Positions 28,443 through 36,630 of a stretch of DNA of 64,000 bases are shown here, in pieces. This stretch comes from Sphingomonas kyeonggiensis. Lineage in GTDB: Bacteria; Pseudomonadota; Alphaproteobacteria; Sphingomonadales; Sphingomonadaceae. The notes under the pieces are model-generated. The model searched no databases. It was not told the origin of the DNA and saw only the letters and a list, made by a program, of their open reading frames with translations. Position numbers and translations under genes: made by a program. The stretch lies in the NCBI RefSeq assembly GCF_014204495.1, contig NZ_JACHLN010000002.1:1116001-1180000 (forward strand). Reading direction: 5' to 3'. The first letter of the stretch is position 1, and every line of letters begins with the position of its first letter.

Positions 28443-29633
28443 GTGACCCGCCTGTTCAACAACGTCCGCGTGCTCGGCGGCGCCACCAGCTTCGCCTTCT
28501 CCGGCGAGACCATCGCCACGCCAACCGACAGCATCGAGACCATCGACGGCAAGGGCCTCACCCTCGCTCCCGGTATCATCGATCTCGGCGTGTTCGCGGT
28601 CGATCGCGCCGCCTGCCGCGCCGGCGGCATTACCCGCGTCGGGCTGATGCCCGATCAGTCACCGATCCTCGATGATCCCGGCATCATCCGCCGCGCCGCG
28701 CTGATGGGGAAGCCGGACCTCTGGGTCCACCCCCTCGCCGCCGCCACGCGCGGGCTCCAGGGCACCGACCTTGCCGAAATGGCGATCAACGCCAGCGCCG
28801 GCGCCAAGGCTGTCGCCACCGGCCGCCGCTCGATCGCGAATGCGGGCGTGATGCGCAAGGTCCTCGCCTATGCCAGGGATTGCGGCCTCACCGTGATCAT
28901 CCATGCCGAGGATAGTGGCCTCGCGGGCGACGCCGTCGCCACCGAAGGTCTCACCGCCACGCTCCTGGGCCTGGCGGCCGCCCCCGCCATCGCCGAGGCA
29001 CTGGCGATCGCCCGCGACACGATGCTCGCCGAGGATACCGGCGCTCGGATCCATTTCCGCCAGGTCACCACCGCCGCCGGTCTCGACCTGGTCCGCCAGG
29101 CCAAGCGCCGCGGCGTCAAGGTCACCTGCGGCGTCACCCCGGCGCACTGGCTGCTGTCGGACATCGCGGTCAGCGACTATCGCACCTATGCCCGCGTCTC
29201 GCCGCCGCTGCGCGCCGAAAGCGATCGCCAGGCGGTGCTCGCCGCGCTCGCCGACGGCACGATCGACGTGATCGCCTCGGGCCATGACCCGCGCGGGCCG
29301 GAAGGCAAGCGCCTGCCCTTCATCGACGCCGACGAAGGCATGTCCGGCGCCGAGACCCTGCTCGCCCTCTCGCTCGGCCTCGTCCGCGACGGCACGCTGA
29401 CGATGGAGCGGCTGTTCGAACTGCTCGCCGCCAATCCGGCGCGGATCCTGGGCCTCGACGCCGGCACGCTCGAGCCCGGCAAGCCCGCAGACTTCATCCT
29501 CTTCGCCCCGGACGCCCCCTGGCTGGTCGACGGCACGAAGATGAAGGCCCGCGCCGGCAACACCCCGTTCGACGGGCTGCCCGTCCAGGGCAAGGTCCAC
29601 CGCGTGTTCAAGGGCGGGCGCGAGATCGAGTGA
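28443..29633 (+). CDS. pyrX: dihydroorotase-like protein lacking catalytic residues
   Basis: The 396-residue amidohydrolase fold aligns with dihydroorotase, but the metal-binding positions are changed. The usual IDxHxH after LAPGIIDL is GVF. The TDHAPH motif near the C-terminus is ASGHDPR. The PHHL motif is PAHWLL. IHAED is kept. Family knowledge: Pseudomonas-type PyrC' (pyrX) is such an inactive homologue that scaffolds PyrB in a dodecamer. The same role is inferred here, so an active pyrC should exist elsewhere. The GTG at 28443 after GAAGGAATT is preferred to a TTG at 28419. The gene follows pyrB across a repeat. Confidence 0.87.
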   Translation: MTRLFNNVRVLGGATSFAFSGETIATPTDSIETIDGKGLTLAPGIIDLGVFAVDRAACRAGGITRVGLMPDQSPILDDPGIIRRAALMGKPDLWVHPLAAATRGLQGTDLAEMAINASAGAKAVATGRRSIANAGVMRKVLAYARDCGLTVIIHAEDSGLAGDAVATEGLTATLLGLAAAPAIAEALAIARDTMLAEDTGARIHFRQVTTAAGLDLVRQAKRRGVKVTCGVTPAHWLLSDIAVSDYRTYARVSPPLRAESDRQAVLAALADGTIDVIASGHDPRGPEGKRLPFIDADEGMSGAETLLALSLGLVRDGTLTMERLFELLAANPARILGLDAGTLEPGKPADFILFAPDAPWLVDGTKMKARAGNTPFDGLPVQGKVHRVFKGGREIE

Positions 29634-29661
29634 CGCAATAGCCGTAGACCCCGGCCCTCCC

Positions 29662-29743
29662 CGTCATCCCGGCGAAAGCCGGGATCTCAGGCGAAGGCGC
29701 GGGGAAAGAGCCGCACGAGATCCCGGCTTTCGCCGGGATGACG
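29662..29743. repeat. class A paired palindrome (REPIN-like)
   Basis: This has the same outer arms as the pair at 14037 (CGTCATCCCGGCGAAAGC and complement) with a different central spacer. It ends one base before the stop codon of the convergent PfpI-like gene. Confidence 0.85.
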
Positions 29744-29744
29744 G

Positions 29745-30365
29745 TTACGCAGCAACCCTCTCGCCCGCCTCGACAAACGGCGCGATCACCCCCATCGCCC
29801 GCTCGACGTAGAGTTCCTTCTCCCCCACCGGCGCGACGTAATGGATCGCCGCCTCGGCATCGGCGAGCGAGGAACCGCGCGCGATCATCCAGCTCGCCAG
29901 ATATTGCGAGGCCAGGCAGCCGCCCGCGGTCGCGACATTGCCATGCGCCACGAACGGCGCGTCGATCACCTCGACGCCCGCTTCGATCACCCAGGGCTTG
30001 GTGGTAAGGTCGGTGCAGGCCGGCAGCGAACCGATCAGCCCGAGCTTCGCGAGCAGCAGCGTGCCCGAGCATTGCGCCCCGATCAGCTGGCGCGCCGGAT
30101 CGAGCCGGATCCGCGCGAGCATCTCCGCATCCGCCGCGATCTCGCGCGTGCGGATGCCGCTGCCGATCAGCACCGCATCCGCTTCGGCCGCGAACGCCAG
30201 CGGCTTCTGCGCGGTGACCGTAACGCCGTTCATCGACGTGACCTGCGCACTTGGGCAGGTGATGTGGGCCATCCAGCCCTTGGCCTTCATCCGGTTGAGG
30301 ATCGCCGCCGCGACGAAGCTGTCGAGCTCGTTGAACCCGTCGAATGTCAGCACCGCGATCTGCAC
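29745..30365 (-). CDS. DJ-1/PfpI family protein
   Basis: This 206-residue class I glutamine amidotransferase-like protein starts VQIAVLTFDGFNELD, typical of the family. The nucleophile elbow GAQCSGTLLL places the reactive Cys near 102, and GNVATAGGCLASQYLASWMI follows as in ThiJ/AraC-type N-terminal domains. Possible roles are isonitrile hydratase, deglycase or chaperone; none can be assigned. A GTG at 30365 after GGGAGTCTTCAG is chosen over an upstream ATG that would add an unrelated tail. Confidence 0.82.
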   Translation of the reverse strand: MQIAVLTFDGFNELDSFVAAAILNRMKAKGWMAHITCPSAQVTSMNGVTVTAQKPLAFAAEADAVLIGSGIRTREIAADAEMLARIRLDPARQLIGAQCSGTLLLAKLGLIGSLPACTDLTTKPWVIEAGVEVIDAPFVAHGNVATAGGCLASQYLASWMIARGSSLADAEAAIHYVAPVGEKELYVERAMGVIAPFVEAGERVAA

Positions 30366-30454
30366 CTGAAGACTCCCGTAAACCTGTACTCTGGTCCTAT
30401 CAGGCGGCGCACAGTGCAACCATGCATTAATCGCCTCGGCCTAGGCAGCCTGTC

Positions 30455-30850
30455 ATGGCTATTCCTATAAAAACCGCCGCACTGCTCACGGGATCGCTTT
30501 TCGCTGCGGGCTGCGCCTCCGGGGGAGCCGACGGTCTCAACCCGAAGAACAAGCTCCACTGCGCGGTCGTGCTGGGCGTCGCCGGCCAGAATGCCGAGCG
30601 CACCAATGCCCCCGCCGAGGCGCGGCGCGCGTTCTTCGTCGGCAATTCCTGGTACACGCAGCGCCTGCCCGAGCGCACGCTGGAAACGCCCGAGGCGAAG
30701 CAGGCATTGGCACTGGCCCGCCAGGATCTCGCCACCCTAGAGCCGATCGCCAAAGCCTGTATCGACCGCGCCACGCGTGAAGCGGGCTTCAAGGGCTTCC
30801 GCCGCCGGATCGGCGCGATGTACGACGAGGCCGACGCCGCGCGGCGATGA
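30455..30850 (+). CDS. small lipoprotein of unknown function
   Basis: The 131-residue precursor has a lipobox LFAAGC after a 15-residue hydrophobic stretch, so Cys20 would be lipidated. The mature part is mainly helical (NAPAEARRAFFVGNSWYTQRLPE, then ALARQDLATLEPIAKACIDRATREAGF), with two further cysteines. No family is recognised. It stands alone, divergent from the PfpI-like gene. Confidence 0.72.
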   Translation: MAIPIKTAALLTGSLFAAGCASGGADGLNPKNKLHCAVVLGVAGQNAERTNAPAEARRAFFVGNSWYTQRLPERTLETPEAKQALALARQDLATLEPIAKACIDRATREAGFKGFRRRIGAMYDEADAARR

Positions 30851-30860
30851 TTGCCTGGCT

Positions 30861-30938
30861 GTTCCCCGGCGAAAGCCGGTGCCCAGGGTCACTGGCGATG
30901 TCCTGCTTGGCTCTGGCCCCCGGCTTTCGCCGGGGAAC
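30861..30938. repeat. class C paired palindrome (REPIN-like)
   Basis: GTTCCCCGGCGAAAGCCGG and its complement are separated by about 40 bases, between convergent genes. The arms match those at 9370 and 61215. Confidence 0.85.
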
Positions 30939-30957
30939 AGGAGAAACAGCGCCTCCC

Positions 30958-31350
30958 CTACTTCTTCGCCCGCGCCGGCTTCGCCAGATTCGCCGCCACC
31001 GCCTCGCGGATCAACGCCGTCAGCGCCGCTTCGTCGATCGCCTCGCCTTCATGGATGTCGATCGCACGCCGCACATTCCCGTCCAGGCTCGAATTGAACA
31101 GCCCGCTCGGATCGCCGAGCGAAGCGCCCTTGGCGAAGGTGAGCTTCACCGCCGCCTTGTAGGTCTCGCCGGTGCAGATAATCCCGGCATGCTCCCACAC
31201 CGGCACGCCGCGCCATTTCCACGTCTCCTCCACCTCCGGATCGGCCGCGTGGATGATCGCGCGCACCTTCGCCAGCGTCGCGCCGCGCCAGTCGTCCAGC
31301 GCCGCGATGCGGGCGTCGATCTGCTCGGCGGCGGTCTTGTCCTCGCTCAT
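30958..31350 (-). CDS. DUF1801 domain protein
   Basis: This 130-residue protein has DUF1801/YdhG features: an N-terminal helix, DWRGATLAKVRAIIHAADPEVEETWKWRGVP, and the strand-rich YKAAVKLTFAKGASL segment. The family has no settled biochemical role. The ATG at 31350 overlaps the stop of the small membrane protein gene upstream, so both are co-translated. Tandem dyads precede the pair. Confidence 0.85.
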   Translation of the reverse strand: MSEDKTAAEQIDARIAALDDWRGATLAKVRAIIHAADPEVEETWKWRGVPVWEHAGIICTGETYKAAVKLTFAKGASLGDPSGLFNSSLDGNVRRAIDIHEGEAIDEAALTALIREAVAANLAKPARAKK

Positions 31351-31532
31351 GCGTTCCTCGCGAAATAGGGCTTGGCGAACATGTAGAGCCCCGTCGGCAA
31401 CAGCACCAGCAGCGGCAGCACCGCGAGCAGCCCCAGCCACTGCGCGTTGGCCTGCAGGATCACCGCGATGATGTTCACGACCGCGGCGATGCTGAAAATG
31501 AACCCGCTCCAGCGGTGGACCTGACGTAGCAT
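31347..31532 (-). CDS. small two-helix membrane protein
   Basis: This 61-residue protein begins MLRQVHRWSGFIFSIAAVVN and has two membrane spans (about 10-27 and 31-52), ending with FAKPYFARNA. The opening HRWSG resembles short membrane proteins of the PepSY-associated or cytochrome-b-like type, but it is too short to classify. It is the first gene of a two-gene unit with the DUF1801 gene and lies just downstream of the dyads at 31553-31596. Confidence 0.75.
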   Translation of the reverse strand: MLRQVHRWSGFIFSIAAVVNIIAVILQANAQWLGLLAVLPLLVLLPTGLYMFAKPYFARNA

Positions 31533-31552
31533 GGCATATCCTCCCTCGAATA

Positions 31553-31596
31553 CATAACCTTCCGGCTATGCATTTCTCATAACCATCGGGTTATGC
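31553..31596. promoter_or_regulatory. two tandem dyads, CATAACC-N4/5-GGTTATG
   Basis: CATAACC-ATCG-GGTTATG (31579-31596) is a perfect 18-base dyad. CATAACC-TTTCC-GGCTATG (31553-31571) is a near copy 26 bases away. Both are followed by CAT. They lie directly upstream of the two-gene unit at 31532. The spacing suggests a dimeric repressor or activator binding on one face of the helix; its gene is not in view. Confidence 0.6.
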
Positions 31597-31612
31597 ATTC
31601 GTCAAGCCCAAC

Positions 31613-31649
31613 GAAAAAGGCCGGAGCGTCGCCGCCCCGGCCTTTCCTA
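31613..31649 (-). terminator. intrinsic terminator of the SPOR/TPR gene
   Basis: On the minus strand AAAGGCCGGGGCGGC-GAC-GCTCCGGCCTTTTT makes a stable stem followed by a T-run, about 27 bases after the stop at 31676. Confidence 0.85.
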
Positions 31650-31675
31650 TTTCCCGATGGGAGTGGGAAAATTCG

Positions 31676-33058
31676 TTAGCGTGCGGCGAGGCGCGTGCCC
31701 GGCTTCACCCAGGCGGCAGTCGCATCGCCCGCGCCCGCGCGGACGAAGCAGGTCTGGCCGCTCGACTTGATCTGCTGGCACAGCGCGTTGGCGCCGCTGC
31801 GGTCATAGCCGCCCACCGACAGGCGATAGAAATTGCCCGCCTTGGTCGAGACCTTGGCGCCATAGGGCGTCTGACCGGCAAGGCCCGGAACGCGGTCGTC
31901 CATGCGGTTCCACGCATCGCGCGCCACCGCCGGGCTCACATAGGCGCCGAGCTGGACATAGAAATTGCCGCGCGACGGCTTGGCGGCCACCGCGCTCTTC
32001 TCGATCAGGCGCGGCGCCTTGGCGGCAACGGCGACGCTGGGCGCCGAGGCCCGCACCGCGGCGACGGGAACCGACTGCACCACTTCCGCGCGCGGGCCGA
32101 ACACGACGCCGGCATTGGTGCCGGCGACCGGATTGGCCTCGGTCACCGCCACGGCAGGAGCCGCCGCAGCAACCGCGGTCGAGACGCCGGCCTCGGCGGC
32201 AACCGCTTCGGCGTTGGCGGGCACGCCCGGCATATAGGTGTCGACCGCTTCCGGCGCCGGCGCGGTCTGCACCGGCTGGACGGTCGCGGCGGCGAGCATC
32301 ACATTCTGCTGCGCCAGCGCCAGGCGTACCGGCTGGCCGAGGTCCTGCACCGGCGTGACGTTGAGCAGCGCGGCGACCTGGTCATAGGCGTTGGTCGGGC
32401 GGGCGAAGTTCACCCACTGCATCATCCGCGCGTTGAGCTGATCCGGCGCGACGTCGACCGACGCGACCTGCTTGGCCTCGGCCCAGCGGCCCGAAAGCGC
32501 AAGCGCGAGCGCCAGGTTCTGGCGGGTCTTGGCGGTGGCGTCCTCGGCGCGAGCGGCCGGGCCCAGGATCTCGACGGCCTTCACCGGGTCGCCGGCCAGC
32601 GCATAGGCCAGGCCGCGATCGGCGGCGGGAATCGTATCCTCATGGCTGTCGAGCATCGCGCGCGCACCCGGCCAGTCGCCACCGGCGATCTTGGCGAGCA
32701 CGAGATTGAGCGCGGCGCGCCCGTCGCCCGGGTTGAGGGTCAGCGTGTCGGCCAGCGCCTGGTTCGCCGAGGCGAAGCGGCCGGCGAGCAGATAGGCCTG
32801 GCCCAGCAGCGCGCGATATTCGGCGTTCTGCGGGTCGTTGGCCACCGCGGCCTCGGCATGGGCGACGGCATCGCCCGCCTTGCGCTTGGCAATCGCCTTG
32901 CGCGCGGCCCCGGCTTCCTGCGCGGCCTTCTTGGCGTTGGGCGCGTCGGTCGCGAAGGCCGAGAGCGCGAAGCCCTGGGTCGTAATGCCGGCTGCCAGCG
33001 TACCGCCGGCGGCCAGCGCCGAAAGGCCGATCACGAGCTTGCTACGGATCTTCATCAT
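31676..33058 (-). CDS. TPR and SPOR domain protein
   Basis: The 460-residue precursor has an N-terminal hydrophobic export or anchor segment (LVIGLSALAAGGTLAAGI). Tetratricopeptide repeats follow (about 60-230, with AEYRALLGQAYLLAGRFASANQAL). A Pro/Ala/Val-rich linker leads to a C-terminal SPOR domain (about 370-450, NFYVQLGAYVSPAVARDAW). SPOR domains bind denuded septal peptidoglycan, so it probably acts in the periplasm at division sites. It is the last gene of a unit with the RHH-like and ParA genes, eight bases after the former. Confidence 0.88.
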   Translation of the reverse strand: MMKIRSKLVIGLSALAAGGTLAAGITTQGFALSAFATDAPNAKKAAQEAGAARKAIAKRKAGDAVAHAEAAVANDPQNAEYRALLGQAYLLAGRFASANQALADTLTLNPGDGRAALNLVLAKIAGGDWPGARAMLDSHEDTIPAADRGLAYALAGDPVKAVEILGPAARAEDATAKTRQNLALALALSGRWAEAKQVASVDVAPDQLNARMMQWVNFARPTNAYDQVAALLNVTPVQDLGQPVRLALAQQNVMLAAATVQPVQTAPAPEAVDTYMPGVPANAEAVAAEAGVSTAVAAAAPAVAVTEANPVAGTNAGVVFGPRAEVVQSVPVAAVRASAPSVAVAAKAPRLIEKSAVAAKPSRGNFYVQLGAYVSPAVARDAWNRMDDRVPGLAGQTPYGAKVSTKAGNFYRLSVGGYDRSGANALCQQIKSSGQTCFVRAGAGDATAAWVKPGTRLAAR

Positions 33059-33065
33059 CCAGTCC

Positions 33066-33674
33066 TTACCGGTTCCCGGCCGGGCCGACCTGACGCGCGA
33101 GCGTCTCGACCTCGGTCAGCGATTCGAGAAAGGCGTCGAGCGCCTCGGTCACGATCTGCTGCGCCGAACGGTTGGTTACGGCCGATGCGAGGCGCAGTCG
33201 CAAATGCCGGTCATTGTCGAGGCGGAGCGTGAACGCCGCCTTGGATTTCTTGGCCACTTCGCGGGCGAGCCGCTCGGCAGCGGCCGGAGCCAGCGCAGGA
33301 GCCTGCGGAGCGGGAACCGAAGCCACGACCGGAGCCGGCTCGGCGACCTCCTCCACCACCGGCGGCAGTGCCGGCACGCGCGGCCGGGTCACCGGCACCG
33401 GTGCGGGGACCGGGGCCGGCTGGCTGAACCGCTCGTCGAGCTGCTCGATCTGGCGAAGCACCTGCGGCTTGGGCGCGGGCATCGGCGCCGGCTCGGGCAC
33501 GAACTGCTGCGGCTGGGCGCTCTCGTCGCCCATGTCGTTCCAGCCGAGATCGTCCTGGGCGGTCGCCGGGTTCATCCCGACAAAGCCCTGCGGGCGCATC
33601 GCCGGCCGCGCCTGGCCCTTGCGGGCGAGCAAGCTCGAGGAGAGCGAAGCGGTGGGTTTCGGGGTGCCGAACAT
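33066..33674 (-). CDS. proline-rich protein with C-terminal ribbon-helix-helix-like domain
   Basis: The 202-residue product has a long disordered Pro/Ala-rich N-terminal part (about 40-135). The compact end AAFTLRLDNDRHLRLRLASA plus QQIVTEALDAFLESL has the beta strand-helix-helix pattern of RHH/Arc-type DNA-binding proteins. Its start overlaps the ParA stop. An RHH protein paired with a ParA ATPase is the layout of small partition systems (ParA with a ParG-like partner), so it may be the DNA- or cargo-binding adaptor. The assignment rests on pattern reading only. Confidence 0.65.
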   Translation of the reverse strand: MFGTPKPTASLSSSLLARKGQARPAMRPQGFVGMNPATAQDDLGWNDMGDESAQPQQFVPEPAPMPAPKPQVLRQIEQLDERFSQPAPVPAPVPVTRPRVPALPPVVEEVAEPAPVVASVPAPQAPALAPAAAERLAREVAKKSKAAFTLRLDNDRHLRLRLASAVTNRSAQQIVTEALDAFLESLTEVETLARQVGPAGNR

Positions 33675-34387
33675 CAGCTCACCACCCGGCGGCCAAAGCC
33701 GCCACCCGGGCGCGCCGCGCCGAACTGGTTGACCGCGGTCGGAGCCGCGAACACGGTGCGGCGGAAGTTCTTCTCCAGCCGGTCATTGATATAGGTCCAC
33801 AGCGCCTCGACCTCGCCGGCCGAGCGCCCGTTCGGGTCGACTTCCATCACGGTGCGGCCGTCGATCATCGAGGCCGCGAAATCGGTGCGGTGGTGCAGCG
33901 TGATCGGCGCGACCGTGCCGTGCTGCGACAGCGCGACGGCGGCCTCGCTGGTGATCCGCGCCTTGGGCGTCGCGGCGTTGACCACGAAGATCAGCGGCTT
34001 GCCCGCGCGGTCGCACAGGTCGACCGTGGCGCCCACGGCGCGTAGGTCATGCGGCGACGGGCGGGTCGGGATGACGATGAGCTCGGCCACCGCGATCACG
34101 CTCTGGATCGCCATCGTGATCGCCGGCGGGGTATCGATCACCGCGAGCTTGAAACCCTGCTGGCGCAGGATCTCGAGGTCCGAGGCGAGCCGCGCGACCG
34201 TGGTCTGCGCGAAGGCCGGAAGATCCGTCTCGCGCTCGTTCCACCAGTCGGCCAGCGAGCCCTGGGGGTCGATGTCGATCAGCACGACCGGGCCGCAGCC
34301 CGCCCGTTCCGCCTGCACGGCGAGATGGCCCGACAAGGTCGTCTTGCCGGATCCGCCTTTCTGCGATGCCAACGCGAGAACGCGCAT
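33674..34387 (-). CDS. orphan ParA family ATPase
   Basis: This is a 237-residue P-loop ATPase. The deviant Walker A KGGSGKTT (near 10-17) with its signature lysine, the DIDPQGSLADWW motif and the VIDTPP Walker B are complete. Such ATPases position plasmids, chromosome regions or protein complexes by cycling on DNA. No parB or parS candidates are nearby, and the partner appears to be the RHH-like protein. A C-terminal extension of about 25 residues (AAPTAVNQFGAARPGGGFG) is Gly- and Arg-rich. Confidence 0.9.
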   Translation of the reverse strand: MRVLALASQKGGSGKTTLSGHLAVQAERAGCGPVVLIDIDPQGSLADWWNERETDLPAFAQTTVARLASDLEILRQQGFKLAVIDTPPAITMAIQSVIAVAELIVIPTRPSPHDLRAVGATVDLCDRAGKPLIFVVNAATPKARITSEAAVALSQHGTVAPITLHHRTDFAASMIDGRTVMEVDPNGRSAGEVEALWTYINDRLEKNFRRTVFAAPTAVNQFGAARPGGGFGRRVVS

Positions 34388-34561
34388 GAACCCCCTCGAA
34401 ATACCAGTTACCCGAGCGTGGGGATGCCATGCGGTCGTCTAAGAATGCGTTAACAGCGTTCCGCCCCGGGATTCTCCGGAGAAGACGGGCTAAGGATTTC
34501 TTTCACAAATGATGGTTAACTGCCATTTAGCCATTCATCCGGGGTGGGAGTCGAAGGTCGC

Positions 34562-35500
34562 ATGAAGCTGCTGGGGTTGATCGCTGTTGCCGGGCTGGCG
34601 CTGGCCACCCCGCTTGCGCTCGCGCAGGACAATCCGGTCAAGGCGGGCGTGGAGGCCTGGGAGCGCGGCGATTACAAGACCGCAGTCGATCGCTGGCGCG
34701 GCCCGGCAATGAAGGGCGATGCCGACGCGCAGTTCAATCTCGGCCAGGCCTATAAGCTCGGCCGCGGCGTCAAGGCCGATCTCAACCAGGCCGAGACCTG
34801 GTATGGCAAGGCCGCCGCCCAGGGCCATGAGCAGGCCCAGGCCAGCTATGCCCTCGCCCTCTTCGCCAATGGCAAGCGCGATGCCGCGGCGTCGTGGCTC
34901 CAGCGCGCCGCCGGCCGCGGCGATCCCCGCGCCCAGTATGTGCTCGGCACGATGTATTTCAACGGCGACATCGTCCAGAAGGACTGGATCCGCGCCTATG
35001 CGCTGGTCACCCGCTCCTCGCAGTCGGGCCTCGCCGAGGCCTCGGGCGCGATCGCCCAGATGGACAAGTACATGACCGTGCAGGACCGCCAGGCCGGCCT
35101 CGCCCTCGCACGCAAATACGAGGAAGAGGCCAATCGCGCGCCCTTGCCCGGCAGCAACCCGCCGGTCGAGGTCGCCAGCGCCCAGCCGCCTCGCACCGTC
35201 CCGGTCCGCACGCCGCCGCGCGCCACGCCCAGCCCGGTGCCCGTGCCGGTCCGTACCCAGCCGGCGCCAGCCACCACCGCGATCCGCGACGGCGGCTGGC
35301 GCCTCCAGCTCGGCGCGTTCGGCGATCCCGGCAATGCCCGCAAGCTGTGGAGCCAGGTCGGCAACCGCTTCCCCGGCCGCTCGGTCAGCTATGTAAAGGC
35401 CGGCAGCCTCACCAAGGTGCTGGTCGGCCCGTTCGCCAGCCGCGCCGAGGCAGCGGGTGCCTGTCGCGGCATCAGCCCCTGCGTGCCGGTCAGCAACTAG
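34562..35500 (+). CDS. Sel1-repeat and SPOR domain protein
   Basis: The 312-residue precursor has signal peptide MKLLGLIAVAGLALATPLALA. Sel1-type repeats follow (about 45-185: AQFNLGQAYKLGRGVKADLNQAETWYGKAA and AQYVLGTMYFNGD). A proline-rich linker (195-240) leads to a C-terminal SPOR domain (GGWRLQLGAFGDPGNARKLW). It probably acts at the cell-division septum in the periplasm. The ATG at 34562 is used rather than one six codons upstream, since it begins the signal peptide. It is divergent from parA, so two SPOR proteins flank the ParA pair. Confidence 0.9.
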   Translation: MKLLGLIAVAGLALATPLALAQDNPVKAGVEAWERGDYKTAVDRWRGPAMKGDADAQFNLGQAYKLGRGVKADLNQAETWYGKAAAQGHEQAQASYALALFANGKRDAAASWLQRAAGRGDPRAQYVLGTMYFNGDIVQKDWIRAYALVTRSSQSGLAEASGAIAQMDKYMTVQDRQAGLALARKYEEEANRAPLPGSNPPVEVASAQPPRTVPVRTPPRATPSPVPVPVRTQPAPATTAIRDGGWRLQLGAFGDPGNARKLWSQVGNRFPGRSVSYVKAGSLTKVLVGPFASRAEAAGACRGISPCVPVSN

Positions 35501-35524
35501 GGCCTTCCTGCCCCTTCCATTCTC

Positions 35525-35607
35525 CGTCATCCCCGCGAAGGCGGGGATCCAGAGTTGCAAGGAACATCGCTCCATTACCCTGGATCCCCGCCTTCGCGGG
35601 GATGACG
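35525..35607. repeat. class B paired palindrome (REPIN-like)
   Basis: This has the same arms as 28329, CGTCATCCCCGCGAAGGCGG and complement, with outer parts of the spacer also similar (CCAG and CCCTGG). It lies in a 215-base gap between two co-oriented genes; I see nothing else there. Confidence 0.85.
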
Positions 35608-35715
35608 GTGGAGATTTGGGAAACGACACCCTCGAGAGTGCGCCCCACCGCAAACCCACACCGCTTCGGTCATATCGCAGTTGCAACAAAAGCCGGATCG
35701 TGGCGTTAGGGCGCC

Positions 35716-36507
35716 ATGATCCGCTTCCTTGCGCTCGCGCCTTTGCTCGTCCTCGCCCTTCCCGCCCATGCGCAGGAGGGAGAGAGCAAGCCGCCCAAGC
35801 GCTACCGCGTCTCGCTCGGCCCGCAGCTCTCGCCCAATTATCCGGGTTCGGACAAGGTCCAGCTAAGCCCGCTGGTCGATGTCGCGATCGCGCGCGGCGA
35901 CGATCCCTTCCCCTTCGAGGCAGCAGATGACAGCTTCGGCTTCGCGGCGTTCAAGTCGGGCGGGTTCGAGATCGGCCCCGCCGCCAATTTCCAGGGCTCG
36001 CGCCACCGCAAGGAAGCCGGCGCCCAGATCGACGAGGTCGGCACCACGGTCGAGCTGGGCGGCTATGCTCAATATTGGCTGGCCAGCTCGCTGCGCCTCC
36101 ACACCGAGCTGCGCCAGGGTATCAACGGCCACAAGGGCCTGATCGGCAGCGCCGGCCTCGACTATGTCATGCGCGACGGCGACAAATGGCTGGTCGCGAT
36201 CGGCCCGCGCGTCACCCTGTCCGACGCGAAATACCGCCGCGCCTATTTCGACGTCACCCCCGCGGTCGCGGCCCGCACCGGCCTGCCGGTCTACCGGGCA
36301 GACGGCAGCGCGGTCCACGCGCTCGGGGTCAGCAGCACCGCCACCCGCCAGTTCAGCCGCCACTGGGGCGTCTACGGCTATGCCCGCTACGACCGCCTCA
36401 CCGGCGACGGCGCCGACAGCCCTCTGACCACCAAGCCCTATGGCAGCCGCGACCAGTTCTCCGGCGGCCTGGGCCTGAGCTTCACCTTCGGCAAGGGTGT
36501 GCGCTGA
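35716..36507 (+). CDS. MipA/OmpV family outer membrane protein
   Basis: The 263-residue precursor has signal peptide MIRFLALAPLLVLALPAHAQ. The barrel has alternating strands starting YRVSLGPQLSPNYPGSDKVQLSPLVDVA, later VGTTVELGGYAQYW, and ends GGLGLSFTFGKGVR with an aromatic-poor last strand. MipA proteins scaffold murein enzymes in E. coli, while many homologues are simply outer membrane barrels of unknown role. Confidence 0.88.
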   Translation: MIRFLALAPLLVLALPAHAQEGESKPPKRYRVSLGPQLSPNYPGSDKVQLSPLVDVAIARGDDPFPFEAADDSFGFAAFKSGGFEIGPAANFQGSRHRKEAGAQIDEVGTTVELGGYAQYWLASSLRLHTELRQGINGHKGLIGSAGLDYVMRDGDKWLVAIGPRVTLSDAKYRRAYFDVTPAVAARTGLPVYRADGSAVHALGVSSTATRQFSRHWGVYGYARYDRLTGDGADSPLTTKPYGSRDQFSGGLGLSFTFGKGVR

Positions 36508-36562
36508 GCAACCTCTTCTGCCTTCTTAGCCCTCTCCCGCTTTCGTGCGGCACAACCTGATT

Positions 36563-36621
36563 CCCCTCCCTGAAAGGGAGGGGCTAGGGGTGGGTTAGCG
36601 AGCACAGCTCGCTTCTGATAC
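36563..36621 (+). repeat. class D repeat, half element upstream of the DUF559 gene
   Basis: CCCCTCCCTGAAAGGGAGG then GGCTAGGGGTGGGTTAGCGAGC matches the left arm of the composite elements at 37051 and 59676. It lacks their hairpin and right arm. A small GAGCACAGCTC palindrome follows at 36600, ten bases before the DUF559 gene start region. Confidence 0.7.
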
Positions 36622-36630
36622 GCTCGCCCT

